In this document: in pieces, positions 25,608 through 32,433 of the stretch
Numbering within the stretch: position 1 is the stretch's first letter
Layout: each line of letters starts with the position of its first letter
Origin: Myxococcales bacterium
Lineage (GTDB): Bacteria > Myxococcota_A > Bradymonadia > Bradymonadales > Bradymonadaceae
DNA length: 34,486 nucleotides
Reading direction: 5' to 3'
NCBI GenBank assembly: GCA_007135085.1
Contig: SLJM01000456.1
Location: 1-34,486, forward strand
Notes under the pieces: model-generated
Database searches by the model: none
What the model was told of the DNA's origin: nothing
The model's input: only the letters and a program-made list of their open reading frames with translations
Made by a program: the position numbers and the translations under genes

Positions 25608-26456
25608 ATGCTCATTATTTGCCCCACACCGATCGGAAACCTCGATGATGTGACGCCCCGCCAGCGCGATGCGCTGGCCGGGGCGGACGTCATTGCCTGT
25701 GAGGATACGCGCCGCACGGGAAAATTATTGGAACATCTGGGGATCACTCGCGTCGACGGCAAGCCCGCGTTGTGGCGCTACGACGACCACTCGGCAGATC
25801 AGCAGGTCGACTCTCTCGTCAAGCGCGTCCAAGGTGGCGATGAGGTGGTGCTTGTCAGCGACGCTGGCACGCCGACCATCTCCGATCCGGGCTATCGGCT
25901 GGTCCGGGCCTGCCGAAAGCGAGGCATTGCCGTCACGGCGCTGCCAGGGCCGGTGGCGGCCATGGTGGCGCTCAGCGGGGCCGGGCTTCCCACGGATCGG
26001 TTTTTCTTTGAGGGCTTTCTTCCCACCACCACCGAAAAGCGACGAGAGCGCCTGAGCGAGCTCGGTAAGATGACGGCGACGGTGATTGCCTACGAGTCGC
26101 CTCGGCGGATCCTGGGACTCCTCGAGGACCTGGAGGCGGTCTGCGGACCGGCACGCGAGGTCTGTGCAGCGAGGGAGTTGACCAAGCGCTTCGAGGAATA
26201 CCTGACCGGAGCGGTCGCTGAGGTGCGCCGGGAGTTGGCGGCTCGCGACGAAATCCGCGGGGAGTTCGTGATCTGTATCGCCCCCGCCGATTCCGATGAG
26301 GACGAGGACGACGAGTGGGCCGACGCTGACCGATTGATCGGCGCGCTTCTGGAGCAAGAGTTGCGTTCACGGACGATCAAGGACGTGGTCAGCGAGATGT
26401 ACGACGTGCCCCGGTCCCAGATCTACGATCGCATCGAGGCGTTAAAGGGGGAGTGA
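25608..26456 (+). CDS. rsmI: 16S rRNA (cytidine1402-2'-O)-methyltransferase RsmI
   Basis: A 282-residue protein of normal RsmI length. It methylates the 2'-O of C1402 in 16S rRNA with S-adenosylmethionine. Signature parts of the tetrapyrrole-methylase fold are clear: the N-terminal CPTPIGNLDDVTPR, ACEDTRRTGKLL, the SAM-site segment LVSDAGTPTISDPGYRLV, ALPGP and FFFEGFLP. The C-terminus has a short acidic insert (EDEDDEW) and then the usual helical end (VPRSQIYDRIEAL). The ATG at 25608 has no good Shine-Dalgarno site and is 9 nt past the stop of the giant TPR gene, so translation may depend on the upstream ribosomes. The gene ends 5 nt before the convergent P450 stop. This housekeeping gene marks the edge of the glt-like region. 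Confidence 0.96.
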   Translation: MLIICPTPIGNLDDVTPRQRDALAGADVIACEDTRRTGKLLEHLGITRVDGKPALWRYDDHSADQQVDSLVKRVQGGDEVVLVSDAGTPTISDPGYRLVRACRKRGIAVTALPGPVAAMVALSGAGLPTDRFFFEGFLPTTTEKRRERLSELGKMTATVIAYESPRRILGLLEDLEAVCGPAREVCAARELTKRFEEYLTGAVAEVRRELAARDEIRGEFVICIAPADSDEDEDDEWADADRLIGALLEQELRSRTIKDVVSEMYDVPRSQIYDRIEALKGE

Positions 26457-26461
26457 GGTGA

Positions 26462-27838
26462 TTATCGACGTGTTTCGATGTTCATCGGCATCCCGCCCTC
26501 GGGGCGCAGGGTGATGGTCACGTCCATGCCCACCGGTTCTTCGTCGACCAGGCGTAGCCGGTAGCGGCTGGCCAGGGTAGCCAGGATGAGCTGGGCCTCG
26601 ATGAGGGCGAAGTTATTGCCGATGCACTGGCGGGGGCCGCCGAGGAAGGGAAAATAGGCGAAGCGAGGGCGGCCGGCGCGGCGGTCGCGAAAGCGTTCGG
26701 GTCGAAAGACTTCCGGTGCCGGCCAGTAGTCGGGATGTCGATGGGTGAGGTAGGGGCCGACGAAGACGAAGGTATTGGCCGGGATTTCATAGCCGCCGAC
26801 CACGTCGTCTTCCTGGGACATGCGGGCCACAAGTGGCACTGGAGGGTAGAGTCGCATCGACTCGTCGATGATCATCCGCGTCCACTCCAGGTGTTTGAGA
26901 TCTTCTACGGTCGCAGCCCGACCGTCGAGGACCTGGTCGAGCTCGTCGTGGAGCTTCTTTTCGTATTCAGGGTGTCGGGCCAGAAGATACCAGGTCCAGG
27001 TCAGGGCGGTGGCCGTGGTCTCGTGGCCTGCCAAAAAGATAGTCATCACCTCGTCGCGCAATTGCTCATCGGACATGCCCTGGCCGGTATCGTCGCGAGC
27101 TTCCATGAGCATGGTCAGAAGATCGGGAGGGTTGTCCCTCGACTGACGGCGCTGGGCGATGATCTGATCCACCATCTCCACCAGAGTATTGATGGCGTCG
27201 CGGGTGCGTCGATTATTCTTTCCCGGAAGCCACAGGGGCTTGAAGATCGGTGCATTGGTGCGCACGACGACGTCGCGCAAAACGATCTCCAGATTTTCCG
27301 AAACGGTGCTGCTCTCTTCGACCAGGTTGGTGCTCAACAGGGTGCGGCCCACCACGTCGAGGGCGACCTCCATCATATGGGGCGCCACGTCGACGATCTC
27401 CTTCGTGTCCGCCGCCTCAGCCCAGATAGTAGCCCGTTTTTGGGCCACGGCGACCATGGTGGCGGCGAAGTCACGCACCCGTTTTCGGTGAAAGGAGGGC
27501 TGGGCGATTCGCCGCTGGCGAAGCCAGAAATCGCCCTCGCTGGTGACCAGGCCGTTGCCCATCAGGTATCGCATAGCCCGGTATCCCCGGGTCTGTTTGA
27601 GGTAGTTTCGGTGATTGGAGAGCAAGATGTGGTAGACGTCGTCGGGGTGGCGAAAGACGGCGGCTTTTTGTTTGATAAACCGAAAGCGGACGACGTCGCC
27701 GTATTCTTCGATGGCCTCCACCAGGGGGGGCAAAAAATCATCTGTGAAGGAGCCCAGGTTGCCCATGACGAGTGACCCCTGTGGGCTGGGGATCGTAAAA
27801 TAGGGGTGAGCTCTTTTGAGTTTTTCGTCATCGGTCAT
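26462..27838 (-). CDS. Cytochrome P450
   Basis: A 458-residue soluble bacterial-type P450 monooxygenase. All landmarks are present: WLRQR in the C-helix (Trp105), oxygen-activating I-helix AGHETT (270-275), the ExxR pair Glu326/Arg329 (ESMRLYPP), the meander PERFRDRR, and the haem loop FLGGPRQCIG with ligand Cys405. No membrane anchor or reductase domain is fused, so it needs separate redox partners, none of which is in the window. The sequence style (FLAGHETTATALTW, YPPVPLVAR, FPFLGGPRQCIG) resembles fatty-acid or terpene-type hydroxylases of the CYP102/CYP110 kind, but substrate cannot be assigned. It is convergent with rsmI and divergent from recX (84 nt between start codons). No strong ribosome site is visible upstream. 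Confidence 0.96.
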   Translation of the reverse strand: MTDDEKLKRAHPYFTIPSPQGSLVMGNLGSFTDDFLPPLVEAIEEYGDVVRFRFIKQKAAVFRHPDDVYHILLSNHRNYLKQTRGYRAMRYLMGNGLVTSEGDFWLRQRRIAQPSFHRKRVRDFAATMVAVAQKRATIWAEAADTKEIVDVAPHMMEVALDVVGRTLLSTNLVEESSTVSENLEIVLRDVVVRTNAPIFKPLWLPGKNNRRTRDAINTLVEMVDQIIAQRRQSRDNPPDLLTMLMEARDDTGQGMSDEQLRDEVMTIFLAGHETTATALTWTWYLLARHPEYEKKLHDELDQVLDGRAATVEDLKHLEWTRMIIDESMRLYPPVPLVARMSQEDDVVGGYEIPANTFVFVGPYLTHRHPDYWPAPEVFRPERFRDRRAGRPRFAYFPFLGGPRQCIGNNFALIEAQLILATLASRYRLRLVDEEPVGMDVTITLRPEGGMPMNIETRR

Positions 27839-27909
27839 AGAGTTTCAGTCCCGTGGCTGAGGGTCTGACTGAGCGTATGGTAAGGACTCCTATCAATTTA
27901 TGCCCTGAC

Positions 27910-27915
27910 TATAGT
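27910..27915 (+). promoter_or_regulatory. -10 element consistent with leaderless recX transcript
   Basis: TATAGT (5/6 match to TATAAT) ends 7 nt before the ATG at 27923, so the transcript would begin at or next to the start codon. No convincing -35 hexamer or Shine-Dalgarno site is visible. This spacing is typical of leaderless genes. Confidence 0.35.
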
Positions 27916-27922
27916 GGAACCC

Positions 27923-28387
27923 ATGCCTGAGAACGAGGGACCGAGCATCGAGGAGGTGGAGGCGGCAGCGATGCGCTTTTTGGGGCGCCGCGATTATGGC
28001 CGCGAAGAACTGGCTCGAAAGTTGAGAAAGCGCGACTTTCCCGACCAGTTGATCGAGGAGGTCCTCAATTCCTACGAGGAGGCGGGTTACCTCGACGACG
28101 CTCGCTTTGCCGCGGTGCAGGGGGCGATTCTGGCACGCAAATGTTGGGGGCCCCGTCAGATCTCATATAAATTGAGATCTCGCGGCATCGACGAGGCGAC
28201 GGTGGAGCGGGCGTTGGACGAGATCGGAGAAGATGAGAGCTGGACCGAGCGCGCCAGAGAACGTCTGCAATCTCGATTTGGAGATCCTCGCCAGCTCGAT
28301 GAGAAGGAGCTGGGACGGGCCTATCGGCACCTGACCTATCGCGGGTATTCGCCCCCGTTGGTTCGGCGGCTGTTATTCGATGACTGA
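27923..28387 (+). CDS. recX: Regulatory protein RecX
   Basis: A 154-residue RecX homologue, which binds RecA filaments and limits their activity. The three-helix repeats are recognisable: AAMRFLGRRDYGREELARKL, then EEAGYLDDARFAAVQGAIL and WGPRQISYKLRSRGID. The C-terminal repeat ends YRGYSPPLVRRLLFDD. The start at ATG 27923 is preferred over GTG 27914. recX often follows recA, but here it stands apart: a P450 gene diverges upstream and a transporter gene follows after 265 nt. A -10-like TATAGT just before the ATG suggests a leaderless message. Size is normal for short RecX forms. Confidence 0.93.
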   Translation: MPENEGPSIEEVEAAAMRFLGRRDYGREELARKLRKRDFPDQLIEEVLNSYEEAGYLDDARFAAVQGAILARKCWGPRQISYKLRSRGIDEATVERALDEIGEDESWTERARERLQSRFGDPRQLDEKELGRAYRHLTYRGYSPPLVRRLLFDD

Positions 28388-28425
28388 GCCCGGGGGCCTG
28401 CCAGGGGTTGTCGCCGGTGGCCGTG

Positions 28426-28504
28426 GTTTCAAATCTGTTTCAAATACCGATAGCTGTTTCGAGGGGTGGGGTTTTTGAAACGCTTATGGGACAAGGTTTG
28501 AAAC
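28426..28504 (+). promoter_or_regulatory. Cluster of GTTTCAAA half-sites, probable operator
   Basis: GTTTCAAA occurs at 28426-28433 and 28437-28444, 11 nt apart (one helical turn), with a partial GTTTC at 28456-28460. The inverse TTTGAAAC or close variant occurs at 28474-28481 (TTTTGAAAC) and 28497-28504. A palindrome GAAATTTC (28513-28520) and a -10-like CATAAT (28525-28530) follow, without a good -35. The layout suggests a repressor or activator site array controlling the transporter gene at 28653. Confidence 0.5.
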
Positions 28505-28652
28505 AAGACACGGAAATTTCGGCCCATAATAGGCGAAAAAGGGGACCATTTGGGGTGAAATCCGGTTGGTACGCTCCATGCACTGAGGTCTATTGGGCGA
28601 CGAAGTTCCCCGTGGAAGCCAACGTTTTTCCATTACCTCCGAGGATGACCCC

Positions 28653-30464
28653 GTGGAAGCGCTGACCTTTGAAATGATGTTGGTCCTGGCCATTTTGGCG
28701 GGGGCCATCGGGCTGTTCGTGAGCGAGGTGGTGCGCATCGACGTGGCGGCGATCTTGATCATGGTCGTCGTCGGATTGACCGGTCTGGTCACGGCAGACG
28801 ATCTCTTCGCCGGATTTGCCTCCAATGCGGTGATCTCGATTATCGCGGTCATGATCCTCGGCGCCGGCCTGGACCGGGTGGGGGTGATGCGCAAGGTGGC
28901 GGCATTTTTGCTGCGCGTCGGCGGGGAAACGGAGCGGCGAATCTCGTCGCTGATCTCCGGTGCGGTGGCTCTGATCAGCGCCTTTATGCAGAATATCGGT
29001 GCCGCCGCCCTATTCTTGCCGGTCACAGAGCGGCTGTCGGAGCGCACGGAGATCCCAGTCAGCCGCCTGCTGATGCCCATGGGATTTGCCGCCATTTTGG
29101 GAGGAACGATTACCCTGGTGGCCTCGGGTCCGTTGATCTTGCTCAACGATCTGCTGGCGTCGACGGCGCGAAACCTGGATATCGAGATCGAACCCTACGG
29201 GTTATTCGCCCCCACCCCGATTGGCATTGCCCTGACCCTGTCGGGGATTGTTCTATTTGCGGTGGCCGGCAAGTGGCTGCTGCCAAAGATCGCCGCCGAT
29301 CGCGATCCCCACGCCTCCCTTCCGGGAGTGGCCGCCATCTACGGGCTGGACCGCGAGATCTGCCCCTTTAACGTTGGCGAGGACAGCCAATTGGTGGGGC
29401 GTCGGGTGGCCGACGTGGAGGCCGAATTTCCAGGGGTGTTGGTGGTGGCCATCCACGATGGCGACGGCCTGACCGTGGCTCCCTACCGCGATTATATCAT
29501 CCAGGCCGGGGCCATCGTTGGCCTGGTCTGCACCTGTGAAGACGTCGATTGCTTTGCCTCCACCCACAACCTGGAGCCCTCCGGGGGCGATCCCTTCGCC
29601 ATTCTCCACGATCAGGAACACGCCGGGCTGGCCGAGGTGGTGGTGCGCCCCGGCAGTGATACGGTGGGTAAGAAGGTGCGCCAGGTTCGCCTTCGCGAGG
29701 TCTACGGGGTGACCCTGCTGGCGATCCACCGAAACGGGGAGCTGATCACCGACGGCCTTCGCCAACAGAAGTTGGAGGCCGGCGACGTGCTGGTGCTCTT
29801 TTCACCCTGGGACAAGCTGGAGCATCTGGTTCAGGAGCCGGGGTTCGTCATCTTGACGGACTATCCCGCCGAGCCGCCGCGCACCAACAAGCAGTGGTGG
29901 GCGCTGGGGGCCTTCGCCCTGTCTCTGGGGCTGGTGATCTTTACGGAGCTCCAATTGTCGCTGGCCCTGATGGTGGGGGCGATCATCGTCCTGATTTCAA
30001 AGGTGCTCACCGCCGATGAGGCCTATCGGGCGGTGTCGTGGAAGACGGTCTTCTTGCTGGCCGCCCTGATTCCGCTGGGCCAGGCCGTGGAGGAGACGGG
30101 CACGGCGGCCTGGATCGCCAACGGGGTCATCGCCGCCGCCGGCGATCTGCCGGCCTGGGGGATGCAATTGGTGATCGCCTTATTGGCCACGGCCTTTACG
30201 CTGACCATCTCCAACGTGGGGGCCACGGTCTTGCTGGTCCCCCTGGCGGCCAACGTGGCCATCGGCGTCGACGCCGACCCGGCTCAATTCGGGCTCATCG
30301 TCGCCCTGGCGGCGTCGAATGCCTTTTTGCTCCCCACCCACCAGGTCAACGCCCTGCTCATGGGCCCCGGGGGCTATCGGGTCAAGGACTTTATGCGGGC
30401 CGGTCTGGCGATGAGCCTGATCTTTTTGGTGGTGCTCATCGTGACGGTCAATCTCTTCGCCTGA
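28653..30464 (+). CDS. SLC13/DASS-family transporter with two TrkA-C domains
   Basis: A 603-residue membrane protein of the ion-transporter superfamily that includes Na+/dicarboxylate and Na+/sulfate symporters. The GTG at 28653 is chosen because GAGG lies 8 nt upstream and it opens just before the first helix (FEMMLVLAILAGAIGLFVSE); the frame is open from 28593. Two membrane halves (about 5-215 and 425-603) flank a cytoplasmic pair of TrkA-C/RCK_C-type domains (about 245-410; VGRRVADVEAEFPGVLVVAI and VGKKVRQVRLREVYGVTLLA). The family's paired re-entrant segments are seen as ALISAFMQNIGAAALFLP and TLTISNVGATVLLVPLA. The substrate (sulfate, citrate or another anion) cannot be told from sequence. 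The upstream GTTTCAAA cluster suggests regulated expression. Its 3' end overlaps the convergent kinase gene by 17 nt. Confidence 0.92.
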   Translation: MEALTFEMMLVLAILAGAIGLFVSEVVRIDVAAILIMVVVGLTGLVTADDLFAGFASNAVISIIAVMILGAGLDRVGVMRKVAAFLLRVGGETERRISSLISGAVALISAFMQNIGAAALFLPVTERLSERTEIPVSRLLMPMGFAAILGGTITLVASGPLILLNDLLASTARNLDIEIEPYGLFAPTPIGIALTLSGIVLFAVAGKWLLPKIAADRDPHASLPGVAAIYGLDREICPFNVGEDSQLVGRRVADVEAEFPGVLVVAIHDGDGLTVAPYRDYIIQAGAIVGLVCTCEDVDCFASTHNLEPSGGDPFAILHDQEHAGLAEVVVRPGSDTVGKKVRQVRLREVYGVTLLAIHRNGELITDGLRQQKLEAGDVLVLFSPWDKLEHLVQEPGFVILTDYPAEPPRTNKQWWALGAFALSLGLVIFTELQLSLALMVGAIIVLISKVLTADEAYRAVSWKTVFLLAALIPLGQAVEETGTAAWIANGVIAAAGDLPAWGMQLVIALLATAFTLTISNVGATVLLVPLAANVAIGVDADPAQFGLIVALAASNAFLLPTHQVNALLMGPGGYRVKDFMRAGLAMSLIFLVVLIVTVNLFA

Positions 30465-32433
30465 GCACGGCGTTGACCTCGGCGTCGACGGTTTGGAAAT
30501 CAAGGACGATGTGGCAGTGGTCGTCAGTCCTGTCCCGGCGGTGGCGTTGGACCAGAGATTCCAGCCCGGCGGCGATGTCGTGGAGGTTCTGGGCCTGGGT
30601 CTGGGGGTGCTGCAGATCCTGGTCGCGACGGCGCAATTGCTCTCGCAGGGACCGACGCTGAGTCATCAGGGCTTCTGTGACCTCAATATCCTGTGCACCT
30701 TCGATCTGACGATCGAGGCGCCCGATCTGGCTGGTCAACTCCGCGGGCCGAATGGCGGCGACGTTCATCTCGAGATCGACGACCAGTTGGCCCAACTTCA
30801 GGACGTGATCGATGACCGGCTGGACGGCGCGAATGCTCCCCTGGTCGACGAGATCGCGAATATAGAGGGCCATATTGAGGGCTCTGCTGTAGGAAGCAGA
30901 AATTCGCGGTGATTCGATCTGGTCCAACACCCGGAAGTGGATCTCGTCTATCTGGCCGTCCGCTTTTTCGGCACGTCGGTGACGACAAAAATCGAGGGCA
31001 TAGTCTGCGGAAAATCGCGACAGCCACCACTGGGGAAACCAATTCCTGATTCGAATCCACCCCACGGCGACGCCGGCCAGCAGGGAGGCGACGATCAACG
31101 CCGCCGATTGAAGTCCCACCATCTCCACGGGCTGGCCGGCGATAGCCATGACCCCGAGTATATTGAGCACCAAGAAGGGGAGGAAGAAGGCGGTGGCCAC
31201 GGCCCGTCGAAGAGTGGTCATGGAGGTCAGTTTTTGGCGCAGGCCAGATTCGTCGCGCTCATGACGGGGACGGCGGGCGATACGGGCCGGGATATTGGAC
31301 TGGTCGAGGCGCTCGACAAGATGGTCTACCCCGGGGCGTGAAAGTCCTCGCGCCAACCCGGCGGCAGCGAGGAGCTGGCGCCCCTGATCGCGAGGTGCCG
31401 ACCAATCTTGTTTAAACCGTGGGTCGAGATAATCGTCGTAATCATCGAGGACGGACCGGATCGGTCTGTCGAAGTCGATCTCCTGGCTCAGGGATTCACG
31501 GGGCACGAAGATGACCCACTCGCGGTGAGCGTGCTCGATGGGGGCGGCCATGGTCGATGAGCCCTGAAATTGCTCGCTCAGGGCCTTCCAGGTGGGATGG
31601 TGGTCCAGGGCAAGATGTGATGGGCCCTGGCCACGAAGGGCGTCGATCATATCCTGAGCCCGGTCGAAGCGCTCCTCGGGATGTTTTGCCATGGCGCGCA
31701 TCGCCGCCTGTGCCACGGGCCGGGAGATAGTTTCGACGAAGACCCCGGGGTCGGCGACCTCGGCCCGGCGGTGCATGCCGATGATCTCCGAGGCAGAGTC
31801 GGCGCGATAGGGGACGTGGCCACAGAGGAGTTCAAAGAGCATGATCCCCACGCTGTAGATATCACTGCGCCCGTCGACGGCCATCTCGTCGACCCGCTCG
31901 GGGGCCATATATTCCACGGTGCCCACCTGTCCGTGGTCGCCGGCGGCCATCAATTCCTCGGCCTGGCCGATACCGAAGTCGATGAGTTTGACCCGATCAT
32001 CGGCGTCGAACATCACGTTATGAGGTTTGATGTCGCGGTGAATAATGCCCATGTCGTGGCAGGCCTGAAGAGCGTCGAGGACGGCGATGACGATCTGGAG
32101 GGCCTGCTCTTCGCCAAAGGATTCTTGCCGGGCCAGCCGCCGGCTCAGATCGCCGCCGTCGCATAATTCCATGACGATCGCCGGGCGGCCGTCGACCTCG
32201 GTGGTGCCGTGAACCTGGAGCACCCCCGGGTGGTCGATACGCTGCATCAGGGCTGCTTCGCGGGTGAAGGCCTCGACCATTCCCTCGTCGTCGGCCAGGT
32301 GGGGATGAATCACCTTGAGGGCGACGTCCATTTCGGCGGCGTTGTCATATGCACCGTAGACGGTGGCCATACCGCCGCGGCCGAGGACGCCGCCGATCTG
32401 GTATCGCTGCTTTTCTTGGACGTCGACGCTCAT
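30448..32433 (-). CDS. Membrane-anchored Ser/Thr protein kinase (PknB-like, active)
   Basis: A 661-residue Hanks-type kinase. The start at 32433 (MSVDVQEKQRYQIGG) is chosen because it overlaps the upstream stop as ATGA and puts the kinase domain at the N-terminus; a longer open frame upstream lies inside the other gene. The catalytic set is complete: GRGGMATVY loop (18-26), Lys40, Glu59 in helix C, HRDIKPHN (132-139), DFG (152-154) and a MAPERV segment in place of APE. After the kinase domain come a hydrophilic linker, two predicted membrane helices (about 406-455), and a helical, Gln/Arg-rich C-terminal region with no recognised domain. PASTA repeats are absent. It is coupled to the pseudokinase-like gene upstream. 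Targets are unknown; FHA proteins such as the one at 8073 read this kind of phosphorylation. Confidence 0.92.
   Translation of the reverse strand: MSVDVQEKQRYQIGGVLGRGGMATVYGAYDNAAEMDVALKVIHPHLADDEGMVEAFTREAALMQRIDHPGVLQVHGTTEVDGRPAIVMELCDGGDLSRRLARQESFGEEQALQIVIAVLDALQACHDMGIIHRDIKPHNVMFDADDRVKLIDFGIGQAEELMAAGDHGQVGTVEYMAPERVDEMAVDGRSDIYSVGIMLFELLCGHVPYRADSASEIIGMHRRAEVADPGVFVETISRPVAQAAMRAMAKHPEERFDRAQDMIDALRGQGPSHLALDHHPTWKALSEQFQGSSTMAAPIEHAHREWVIFVPRESLSQEIDFDRPIRSVLDDYDDYLDPRFKQDWSAPRDQGRQLLAAAGLARGLSRPGVDHLVERLDQSNIPARIARRPRHERDESGLRQKLTSMTTLRRAVATAFFLPFLVLNILGVMAIAGQPVEMVGLQSAALIVASLLAGVAVGWIRIRNWFPQWWLSRFSADYALDFCRHRRAEKADGQIDEIHFRVLDQIESPRISASYSRALNMALYIRDLVDQGSIRAVQPVIDHVLKLGQLVVDLEMNVAAIRPAELTSQIGRLDRQIEGAQDIEVTEALMTQRRSLREQLRRRDQDLQHPQTQAQNLHDIAAGLESLVQRHRRDRTDDHCHIVLDFQTVDAEVNAVLRRRD
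32430..32433 (-). promoter_or_regulatory. ATGA stop/start overlap
   Basis: On the minus strand the bases ATGA contain the ATG of the active kinase and the TGA of the pseudokinase-like gene. This is the classic arrangement for translational coupling and fixes the kinase start. Confidence 0.85.

Noticed and set aside
26735-27775. A 346-codon plus-strand open frame opposite the P450 gene
   Set aside because: The minus-strand product has every P450 signature motif; the opposite frame has none.
28408-28665. An 85-codon plus-strand open frame between recX and the transporter
   Set aside because: It covers the GTTTCAAA operator-like cluster, overlaps the transporter start, has a non-biased composition and no recognisable domain.
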